The translations under genes and the position numbers were made by a program. Shown one piece after another: positions 1 through 7,781 of a stretch of DNA of 22,113 nucleotides (the stretch's first letter is position 1; the number at the start of each line of letters is the position of its first letter). The notes beneath the pieces were generated by a model. The model did no database searches, was not told the DNA's origin, and worked only from the letters and a program-made list of their open reading frames with translations. The DNA is from Balamuthia mandrillaris (taxonomy: Eukaryota; Discosea; Longamoebia; Balamuthiidae): positions 1 through 22,113 of the forward strand of contig JAVKOQ010000639.1 of NCBI GenBank assembly GCA_031835245.1, written 5' to 3'.

Positions 1-46
1 GCAGAATAACCAAAACAAAATATAATTTATATACAATGGTTCACCC

Positions 47-382
47 TTATTTTTCTTTTTCCTCCTCGTCTTCTTTTGATTCACTAAAAAGTATCACGTC
101 ATCTTTCTCAAGTTCTTTCGCTGACCTAAAGCTCCAAATCTCATCCTTGATACTAACTTGTAGGTACGCCGTTCTAACCACATGTTCTGGTAAGTTAAAT
201 TCCGCAACACAGGCCTTGATGATATCCTTCATGGTCATCGAGTCAGATATTAGCACCACTGATTTCTTGTTGGCCTTCACGTGTTTCACAAGGACGCGAA
301 ATGGTGCTGTATCCCAAAAATTGTGCGCTTGCAAAATGGCGCAGTAGAGCTGTTGTTCTTGAAACTGAATTCGGTTCCGCAT
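47..382 (-). CDS. Small acidic-tailed protein, possibly ubiquitin-like/Ras-association-like fold
   Basis: I do not recognise this 111-residue protein by name. An N-terminal segment is followed by residues ~28-100 that look like one compact alpha/beta domain: a strand ending VVLISD, then a helix containing MKDIIKACVAEF, then strands ending DDVILFSES. That order resembles ubiquitin-like or Ras-association folds, but this is inference from pattern only. The tail is highly charged (EDEEEKEK). The frame is open from the ATG at 382 to the TAA at 47-49. An upstream exon is possible: an ATG at 539 opens a Cys-rich stretch starting MECPRCSKVPC, which could splice in phase from a GT at about 506 to the TTTAG just before GATATCATG. 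That putative intron is not pyrimidine-rich like the others here, so I keep the simple model. The gene diverges from the glycosyltransferase at 1613. Confidence 0.45.
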   Translation of the reverse strand: MRNRIQFQEQQLYCAILQAHNFWDTAPFRVLVKHVKANKKSVVLISDSMTMKDIIKACVAEFNLPEHVVRTAYLQVSIKDEIWSFRSAKELEKDDVILFSESKEDEEEKEK

Positions 383-1612
383 GATATCCTAAATGTTCGG
401 ACACAAAACGAAGCATTTTGGAGAATGAAAAAAATTGACTTGAGAAGGCATGCCACAGGCTTTGATGCGGTAGCATAATGGTGCAAGCCTCCTTTTCCTC
501 GCAAACGCAAGGCACTTTGGAGCAACGAGGACACTCCATGCACGCTACGCTTTTAATGGTGTGGAGCAAAAGCAAACCATCAGGACGACATGAAACTCAA
601 AGGAGATGACGTGGCGTGAAAGAAAAAACGAAGGAGATGACGTGGATTTCGGATCGTGGTATTGCTTACGTCAGGTATCACCTTTAAAAGATAATTGGGT
701 GAAGCGTCATCGGAGAAGGCAACGGGCAGCCGATTTGTTGAATGGAGAGCCTGCCGCTCCGGTGGGTGGGCAGGCAAACCAAAGCAACGGAGGAGCTGGT
801 ATTTACGTGAACAGAAACAAGGTGCCGCAAAGTCTTCAGAAAGGAGCCGGTCATGCCTGGTCCGGCCTGATGCAAGTTGTGCTGCTATCCGCTGCCTGTT
901 ACAATTTTGTTTTCACGTGTTCTTCCTTCGCATTTTACTTTGGAAAGAGAAAAAGACGTTGACGTGCAAACACAACTTTGGGGTCTTCTTCATCTTCGTT
1001 CTCCATCCTTTTCAATTCACCTGCTTCTGTTGTATGGACTTTGCTCAGAGCCTCACGGAGCTCTCAACGTGAGCAGTCAGCGAAAACGGTTGGATGCACA
1101 TTTATATCTCTCCGATCCAGAGAAGACTCACAAAACACGTTCATACCGAAGCTGAGGCCCATGACGTATTCACAACGGTACCTTTGGTGTGTAACGAGAA
1201 CATTTTTTAGTCGTCTTGGTTCGTCTTTCTTTATTTCTTCTTGTTCTGCGTTTCTTTTCTTGTTGTTTTTGTTAGTGCTGTTGTTCTTCTTCTGCTCCTT
1301 CTTGTCCCTCTTCTTCAGATGTTTGCTTCTTCTTTCTTCTTCTGCTTTGCCTTTGTTCTTCTTTTTCTTCCTTGCCAGCTCCTTCTATTGTCGCTTGAGT
1401 TAGCGCAAGGTACGGTTACGCTCGAAAAGCTCCATCGGGGGGTGTGGGCCGTGTCTGTAGGTCGCTTTGTGTGTTCTCGATCAGAAATACGTGATCAGGC
1501 CTTGGTGGTGCCTGCTGTTGTTCGGAGGGTGTCCGCAACAAATGTATCGCTGACATGGGTAGGAAGGAAGCCTTTGGCCGAGAGTGTTTCTCCCAAAAGG
1601 CTGAATGGGAAC
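383..1612. other. Divergent intergenic region with candidate shared promoter and pyrimidine-rich leader
   Basis: No convincing protein-coding gene is seen here. Open frames such as 606-962 and 695-1072 show no recognisable domain and overlap one another. The left half (600-1170) carries repeated TGACGT motifs (separate entry). Positions about 1200-1390 are almost pure pyrimidine with TTC runs and several CAG trinucleotides. This is the composition seen in sense-strand introns throughout the window, so it is probably an intron in the 5' leader of the downstream glycosyltransferase. Its exact ends cannot be fixed. Confidence 0.4.
600..1169. promoter_or_regulatory. Cluster of TGACGT (CRE/bZIP-like) motifs
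   Basis: TGACGTGG occurs at 607-614 and 638-645 inside a 15-bp direct repeat AAGGAGATGACGTGG (600-614 and 631-645; period 31 bp). A near-complete CRE, TTACGTCA, is at 666-673. TGACGTG is at 960-966 and TGACGTAT at 1162-1169. A CACGTG box lies near 914-919. TGACGT is the half-site bound by bZIP proteins of the CREB/ATF and TGA type. About 0.3 copies are expected by chance on both strands in this length. Function is inferred from density and position between two divergent genes. Confidence 0.4.
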
Positions 1613-3040
1613 ATGGGTTCAAAAAGGCGGTCCGTGCTGGCAGGAGCTGTTGGGTTCTTGTTGCTCAGCGCGTTTGCATTGGAGCTTCGGTTCTCCTTCC
1701 TCTCATCTGCTTTGTCTTGTCCGTCGCAAACCGCCCTGGCAGGGGTGCTCTCGTATCCCATGCCTTCCTCCGTTCTTCACCCAGCAGTTGAAGGGAAGGG
1801 CGGTACACCCTCTTCAACAAGTGGCAGCGGGGAGAATCGGAGCGTTGATGCAACTGCGACCAGACCCTCTGGGAAGCCTCCGGTGACTGCTGCCGATGTG
1901 GCCTTTGTTGCGTCCCCAGACCTTCAGGAAAAATACCTTGTCCGTTCGGTCAAGTGGCTTCGGTAGGTGTTGATCGTCTTCTTCTCACTTTTCTTCAGTC
2001 CCTCTTCCTGTTGGGTAACCATTTCCTTCTGTCCCTTCGCTTTTTGCCTATCTTCCTCGCACTTTCAAACAGCTCTCTCCGCTATATGGGAGGCTCCCTC
2101 TCCAACGCAACGGCAGTCCTTATGTTCCCTTCAGCCCCCCCTGGCTCGTTCGTGAAAGCCACTGCCAAGTACAATCCCCTCATAAGGGTGACAGGAACGG
2201 TGGAGGGGAAGTGCAAGCCAACTCACAAGGTGAACGTCTTCAAGCTCGAAGAGCTTGCCGCTTTCAGGTTTGTCATTGTTATGGACTGTGACACAGTTTT
2301 TCTTCGAGACATCGCCCCGGAGCTGAACTCCATGACCTGCGACTCTGTCTATGCTGCTCCAACGAGTAAACTCCCTTCTCCCTTTGTTTTCGTTGTCGTC
2401 TCTACTTTTCTCAGTCTCTTCCCTGTCGTTCTTCCGTTTCATGGCTCATCTGCGCGTCTTCTCTTTGTGCTTCTCCGTGCTATCATTCTTGTCCTCTTCT
2501 AATCTTCCGGCATTCGTTGTTTCAGACGGTGCCATTCGCAGTGGTACAAGGCTCAACATGTTAAACTACTCAAGGGAAGCGCTAGCCATCTCCCTGCCGT
2601 GGCATCACGAGGAGACTCGATGCAAGCACATCTCCCCGCCAGAGGAAAGCCGCAACCAGCCAGATGAGTTCCCTTACTTCAACGCCGGAATGATCATCAT
2701 CCCGCAGTCTCTCTTCCGGCCCATCACGCGGCTGTGGCACTATTACAACGACTTCATGGCCGCCAACGGGGAGGGATGGTTCTGCGATCAAGCCTCACTC
2801 ACTTTGGCCTTGGCCGCTTTGGACGTGCCCTACAACTACCTGCCCGACACGCTGAACGTGCCTTTCATTCAAGTGCCCCATACGGACTTGGGTGATGTGG
2901 CCGTGCTGCACTATCACAAGAACGAAGGAGGGAGAAGCGGGGAGTGGCCTCTGCCACCAGTGGATGGCCAATTGAGGAGGAATCTTCAACGGTATAACGA
3001 GATGGTGAGAGAGCATCCAGATGAGTATTTAACAGGATAG
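1613..3040 (+). CDS. Type II membrane glycosyltransferase, GT8/glycogenin-like
   Basis: Exons 1613-1962, 2073-2365 and 2526-3040 splice in phase to 385 residues. The start is the ATG before MGSKRRSVLAGAVGFLLLSA, a basic stretch followed by a ~20-residue hydrophobic signal anchor, typical of a Golgi-lumenal type II enzyme. A Ser/Thr/Gly-rich stem (~50-95) follows. The catalytic domain contains FRFVIVMDCDTVFLRDI, a DxD motif that binds metal and nucleotide-sugar in retaining GT8-type enzymes, and FPYFNAGMIIIPQSLF, the family's FNAG motif. A late VAVLHYHKN segment matches the usual C-terminal His-containing motif. The donor sugar and acceptor cannot be told from sequence. Introns are 110 and 160 nt and pyrimidine-rich. 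The stop lies 65 bp from the stop of the convergent phosphatase gene. Confidence 0.88.
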
Positions 3041-3105
3041 GCATAAAGGAAACAACAACGACAAACAAAAGTAAAGCACACTGAAGAAGAACAGCGAAGA
3101 AACGA
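3041..3105. other. 65-bp tail-to-tail spacer
   Basis: This is the whole spacer between the stop codons of the glycosyltransferase (+) and the phosphatase (-). It is A-rich on the + strand and has no clear AATAAA. The 3' ends of the two transcripts must either be extremely short or overlap. Confidence 0.7.
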
Positions 3106-5049
3106 TCATTCGTCAGCCCAATCAAAGATAACAATTGAAGCAGTGATGTTATCCATACTTCCTTTCTCGTACGCGTTGTCCACAAGTGCTTTGGCCAACT
3201 GATCCATGTCTGTTTGTTCCTTCTCCAATTGATCCAAAACAAAGTTGACGACGTCTTGTGCGCTCATCACGTCCCAAACTCCATCGCATGCCAACACGCA
3301 GAAGCGATGTCTTGGTTTGAGCTCGATTGTATCGATGTAAGGATCTGCCACGAGGCCCGATGGTTTGCCGCCCGTGAACTCTTTTGCTTTGAAGCCATAG
3401 TCACCACTTGTTGTTTGTTATTTCGTAAGTTGGTTGATATTAGAAAACAAAGCAGAGAAGAAGAAGAAGAAGAAGAAGAAGAAGAACAAGAAGAACAAGA
3501 ACAAGAACAAGAACAAGAACAAGAACAAGAAGAACAACAAGAACAAGAAGAGGAAGAAGAACAAGAAGAAGAAGAAGAAGAAGAAGAAGAAGAAGAAGAA
3601 GAAGAAGAAGAAGAAGAATTAGAAGATAATTGAGAAGTAAATACATTGCTCTAGAAACGGCGATGGACATAATGGCAGGATTGAAGACAGGATGGCCAAC
3701 GCGATCCTGGAATAGAGTGCCTCCGACGCTTTTCACTCGCTCTCCTTCCTCTGGATTGCGCTTTGGGTTGTGAACTTCGCTCAACGTGACCGCCTTCTTT
3801 CCGTCTTTTTTATTGGTTTGGCAAGTTTGTTAAAGAAAATTAAAAGGACACAGAAAATGAGAAAAGATTGAGAGAGAGAGAGAGAGAGAGAGAGGTGAGA
3901 AGAGAAAAAGTACCACACAAAACAACTTCGCTGTCTCCAACATTGCCAATAACCAATTTGTTGTCTTTGACTACAACCACAGCGGCAGTAGTGCCCGAAG
4001 AATCTCCGCTCTTTGCAGACTTCTTTATGTATTCCTCCTCCACCGTCAAAATAGCTTTGCGAAGAGCTTCCGCTAGCACTTCTATCGTTGCTGTTTCCAT
4101 TTCACCTGTTGTTTAATAGGGATACCATTGTAAGTATTAACAAAGAAGAAGAAGAAGAAGAAGAAGAAGGAGAAGAAGAAGAAGAAGAACAAGAAGAAGA
4201 ACAAGAAGAAGAACAAGAAAAAGAAGAACAAGAAGAAGAAGAAGAAAAAAACGAACCATTCTCTTTGACCTTGTCATGGACGAGCTGTTCGAATAAGACG
4301 TGAAGCCTGCCACAAACGTATTCAGAGGCTTTGTCGCCGCCATGGCCGTCGTACACCCCAAAGAAGGCATAGGGAACCTCCGCGTCCACATTCTCGCTTT
4401 CAGGCCTTTGCAGGGTAGGCACTGCTGCATGAGCGTCTTCTTGTGTCTTTCTTGCTCCTTTTATTTTTTGTTTTGGTTTGTTTAGCATAAAGTGACAATA
4501 AAAACAATAAAAATAAAAAGCTATAAATAATATAGCAAAAAAAAAAGGTCATGAAAGAGAGGTTGGTTATAGGAAGAAGAGAAAACCTTGAATGCTGCAA
4601 CTGCCATGGCGCAAGGTGAGCGCCAGGAGGTCGTCGTTGCTGCTGCCACCTTTCTTCTTTTGGATTTGAGGCGACAAGGAGCTATAGGAGAGGCTGCGCT
4701 TGTGATACGCTTTAAAACGAAAAGGGGCGTCCTCGCTTTCTTCCTTTTCTTCTCCTCGTTGCGGTTGTTCTTTCTCTTGTTCCATCTTCAGTTCTTCTTT
4801 CTTTTTCGTTTTTTTTTTGTTTTTTGTTGCTAAGAAACAAAAAAAAATCAGGGATTATTGTTTCACGCCAGTTTTCCCCTTTGCGTCGCTGAAATTCAGA
4901 TAAATGTCGACTTTTCGGGCGAGCCAAAAATTTTTCAGTACCTTGGAAAAACTGTGCCACAAATAAATGCACGAAACGTCCAGTTTACCATCGCGGAATC
5001 GGGAGTGATGACAACAGACGGTTCCTGCGGGGTATGCGGTCTCGCCCAT
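3106..5049 (-). CDS. PP2C-type (PPM family) Ser/Thr protein phosphatase
   Basis: Six exons on the minus strand: 5049-4989, 4829-4587, 4457-4257, 4105-3914, 3804-3645 and 3406-3106, giving 385 residues with matching phases. PP2C motifs appear in order: GARKTQEDAH (metal-ligand region), FFGVYDGHGG (catalytic metal site), SGTTAAVVVV, IGNVGDSEVVL, SIAVSRAIGDYGFK, VLACDGVWDVMS and GSMDNITASIVIF. These enzymes remove phosphate from Ser/Thr using two Mn/Mg ions. The Asp of the usual SVDHKP motif reads Val here (LSEVHNP). The first exon (MGETAYPAGT, 5049-4989) is less certain. It joins in phase through GTAAAC...TTTCTTAG, but translation could instead begin at the ATG at 4785 (350 residues). If the first exon is right, Gly2 would permit N-myristoylation. 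Three introns carry long sense-strand TTC or CT repeats. Confidence 0.9.
3455..3618. repeat. GAA/GAACAA microsatellite in a phosphatase intron
   Basis: About 160 bp of GAA interrupted by GAACAA units, inside the 238-nt phosphatase intron 3407-3644. On the gene's sense strand it reads TTC/TTGTTC, so it forms a long pyrimidine tract. Translating it gives only poly-Glu, poly-Lys or poly-Leu, which is not a protein. Confidence 0.95.
3870..3895. repeat. (GA)n dinucleotide repeat in a phosphatase intron
   Basis: About 12 GA units inside the intron 3805-3913. They read CT on the sense (minus) strand. Confidence 0.9.
4143..4250. repeat. GAA/GAACAA microsatellite in a phosphatase intron
   Basis: About 105 bp of GAA with interspersed CAA and GGA, inside the intron 4106-4256. 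It is the same type of repeat as at 3455-3618 and again reads TTC on the gene's sense strand. Confidence 0.93.
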
Positions 5050-5425
5050 TTTCGATTAAAATGGATAGCGCTTCGATAATTGGAGCGGATGTACAAAATA
5101 CTCAATAATGTTGCAAATATCATTAGATATGATAATTTATGATACTTTTCGGGGAGCACCCCTTGGTTGCTGCCTGTCGACACGCAAATATTTATCGGAC
5201 CAGTCGATAAATTATGGTGACTATCGCGGCTGCCAAGTTTCCCTGTCTCCTGTCTGCTCTCGCCTCCTCCAGCGAAAAAAAGAGAGAAGAGAAGAGAAGA
5301 GCAAAGGAGGAGAGAAGAGCTGTCCCCACCTTTTTCGATTTTGTGTGCGAGACCTCCGCCTCCCTTCCCTTGATTCGTAGAGATCTTTTTTTTTTAAAAA
5401 AAAAAAGGAGCAAAAAAAAATCCGG
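5050..5425. promoter_or_regulatory. Bidirectional promoter region, phosphatase / BSD-domain gene
   Basis: This 376-bp divergent region contains TTCGATAA (5072-5079), GTCGAC (5176-5181), TTATCG (5192-5197) and GTCGATAA (5203-5210). These are versions of the TCGA-core motifs that recur in other promoters of the window. A TATCAT / ATGATA inverted repeat with a 5-nt loop lies at 5118-5134. A run of about ten T followed by eleven A occupies 5386-5406, just upstream of the start codon at 5426. No coding sequence is supported. Confidence 0.45.
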
Positions 5426-6004
5426 ATGGCAGAGTTTTATTGTTTTGATGACTTTCCAGTGGTATCTACCTCCTCCCAAGAAGGAGGAGAAGAAACGAGA
5501 GGTCAAGCGGCTTCTTCTTCCTCTGCTGATGGGGGAAGTTTGTTTGGAGGTTTTGGAAGCGTGTTGGCCAAGACGGTGGGAGAGAAAACCGCAGGAAGCG
5601 CCTGGTGGGGCGGTCTCGTTGACTCTGTTAAAAAGCAGGTGCAATAACTTCTTCTTCTTCTTGTTCTTCTTGTTCTTCTTCTTCTTCTTCTTCTTCTTCT
5701 TCTTCTGCTTCTTCTTCTTCTGCTTCTACATCTTCTTTTCCTTCTGTAACACCCATTTCTCTAAAACCAAACCTCAGTCCGAGACGTTGATTAAAGTATG
5801 CAAAGAAGACCTCAAAGAGTTCACCAAGACGATCAGCGACGACACCAGCACGGTGGTGAAGGAGCTGGGCAGCAAGGCCACCCAGAACATCTCTCAACAA
5901 GTGGCTTCCCTGAAGGCCGTATCTACCAACATTTCTGCCTCTTCTTCCTCCTCCTCTTCCACTTCAGCACAACAACAGTTATCCGCTCAATCCACTTTAG
6001 CGTA

Positions 6005-6042
<38 letters not shown>

Positions 6043-6144
6043 CTCTTGTTCTCGTGTTCACTCTCTCTCTCTCTCTCCCTCTCGTTCTCTCCCTCTCTGT
6101 TTCTCTCTGTTTCTCTCTTTCTTCTCTTTCTTTCTTTCTTTCTT

Positions 6145-6177
<33 letters not shown>

Positions 6178-7290
6178 GTCTCTCTCTCTGTCTCTCTGTC
6201 TCTCTCTCTCTCTCTCTCGTTCTCTCGTTCTCTCGTTCTCTTGTTCTCTCGTTGTGTCTCTCTTTTCTCTTTTGCAAAAGCACTTTTTTCTGACTTTAAT
6301 GCTAAGTTTAAACGCATTTGAAGCGCGATTGTTGGCCCTTCAAGCGGACCAATCAACCTACTTAGAGGACCCCAACGACGAGGAGGCGTTTGCCCGTTGG
6401 AAGGAAGCTTTTGACCTACAAAACAAGAACCCGGAGATATGCGAGCTACTCTCCAACAATCCTACCGTTCGTGAGATCTACAAAACTTTAGGTAATATTT
6501 GACTGTTCTTGCTCCTTCATTTGTTTGCTCCTGTTCTCTTTCTGTTTGTTTTAACTGTTTTGTTTTTCTTCAACAACGGCAGTGCCAGAGAAGGTATCCT
6601 ATCCAGTCTTTTGGCAACGGTATCTGTTTACTATCGAGCAGCTGCACAACGAAAACCAACAACGTATTCTCTTGTTGCAACGTACATTCCTTCCCCTCCC
6701 CTTCCGCTTCTCCTCCCATCTCCTTTTTCCATCTCTCTTGTTCTTTCTCCTTTCTCTCGGTTGCTCTCGTTAGCACGTTTCTCTTTTCAAAATGTTCACA
6801 AAAAAAAAAAACCAGGAGCTGAAGAGCAACAAGACAGAACGTTGGATGTAGGCTGGGGATGGGACGGAGATGAGGAAGTCGAAGAAGAACCAGTTCAAGA
6901 ACAAAAAGACAAACAAGTACAAGAACCACAACCTACAACACAACAAGATGAAAAGAATGATGAAGAATCAACGAGCAAACAGCAGACAGAAGAAGCCGAC
7001 GTCGATGAAGAGAAGGAGATTGAAGAGGAGATCATCAAGCGAACGCAAGGTACACATCTTGATGACGACGTTGCCAACAACACCGATGTTGCCGACCTAG
7101 TTGTTGAAGAGGATCAATCTAGTGAAAGCAATGCTGCTGCTGCCCAGGTCTGTTTAATCGCTTTCTTTCTTTTCAGTTTTCTCTCTTTTGCCTGCCTTTC
7201 TTTCGTTCCGTGGACTAACCAACTAAAACAAAGCAGACGGTTGATGTTGCTGCCGAAGAAGGAGAGGAGGATTGGGATACTTGGGAGTGA
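5426..7290 (+). CDS. BSDC1: BSD-domain protein, BSDC1-like
   Basis: Six exons (5426-5638, 5778-6001, 6307-6491, 6583-6681, 6816-7147, 7237-7290) give 368 residues with consistent phases. The N-terminal half (~72-130) has the helical stretch ETLIKVCKEDLKEFTKTIS and KATQNISQQVASLK, as found before the BSD domain in this family. The BSD domain runs from about 165 to 225: FEARLLALQADQSTYLEDP, FARWKEAFDL, VREIYKTL, then VSYPVFWQRYLFTIEQL with the hallmark Phe-Trp pair. QRAEEQ follows as in animal BSDC1. The rest is Glu/Gln-rich and acidic, ending DWDTWE, the short Trp-containing tail typical of this family. BSD domains are small three-helix modules; the role of BSDC1 proteins is poorly known. The donor after QRILLLQ (6682) was chosen over an earlier in-phase one (6664) because it restores this family match. 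Confidence 0.88.
5647..5727. repeat. (CTT)n microsatellite in BSD-gene intron 1
   Basis: TTC/CTT units with occasional TTG and TGC inside the intron 5639-5777. The sense strand is pyrimidine. Confidence 0.93.
6008..6250. repeat. Long (CT)n-rich compound microsatellite in BSD-gene intron 2
   Basis: About 240 bp of CT repeats with CTGT, CTTT and CGTTCT variants fill most of the 305-nt intron 6002-6306, the longest intron in the window. Open frames through it encode only Ser-Leu or Arg-Glu repeats and are not genes. Confidence 0.95.
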
Positions 7291-7781
7291 GGCCGCCTTT
7301 CCTTTCTTCTCTTTGAAATTTGTGAAGAAGAGACCAAGTGGAACTATGAACCACTTTGCAGGGAGAAGAGAAACAAAAAAAAAGGTTGAAGCTGCCTTTG
7401 TTGTTTTTCATTACGTTGTTGTACAGGTTTTATTTTTTAAAGGCTAATGACTCACTCTATGTTGTTCTTCTGTTCTTCTGGCTTTTTTTTTTGCTATTTA
7501 TTTTAGTCTGATGGCTAATCCTTTTTTGTCGACGATAACCAGAAAACTTATCGATAACCCTGTCGATAGCCTATCGCAATAAATGTCTACAAAAACCCCA
7601 TTTTATGGCCATTCGATGTTTGTTGAGAAAAAAAATGAACAAAATATTGCACTAATTCTCCAATTGTAGTGCAATGTTTGTGCACAAGAGCTATCCTGCT
7701 GCACACATTCTGCAGGCAAACAGCTCCATTTGTCCAACTTTTGTGCAACCAAGAGCAAACACCAAAAAAAAAAAAAGGAGG
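7291..7781 (+). promoter_or_regulatory. Intergenic region with TCGA-core motif cluster and stem-loop
   Basis: The region holds GTCGACGATAACC (7528-7540), the 10-bp palindrome TTATCGATAA (7548-7557), GTCGATAG (7562-7569) and CTATCG (7571-7576) within 49 bp. It also holds a perfect 9-bp inverted repeat, ATTGCACTA (7646-7654) and TAGTGCAAT (7667-7675), with a 12-nt loop. This arrangement suits the promoter and 5' leader of the membrane-protein gene downstream. The part just after 7290 is probably the 3' UTR of the BSD-domain gene. No additional gene is seen. Confidence 0.45.

Noticed and set aside
606-1072. Open frames of 118 and 125 codons in the first divergent region
   Set aside because: No domain, strongly overlapping frames, and the DNA has promoter-like motif density.
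3214-3784. Open frames encoding poly-Glu, poly-Lys or poly-Leu
   Set aside because: They are translations of the GAA microsatellite inside a phosphatase intron.
3455-4250. CRISPR array or tandem minisatellite
   Set aside because: Units are 3-6 bp with no spacers; these are simple microsatellites within introns of a eukaryotic gene.
5214-6293. Long open frame of 359 codons across the BSD-gene introns
   Set aside because: It is held open by CT and TTC repeats (Ser-Leu and Phe runs); the real exons in this stretch use other frames for parts of it.
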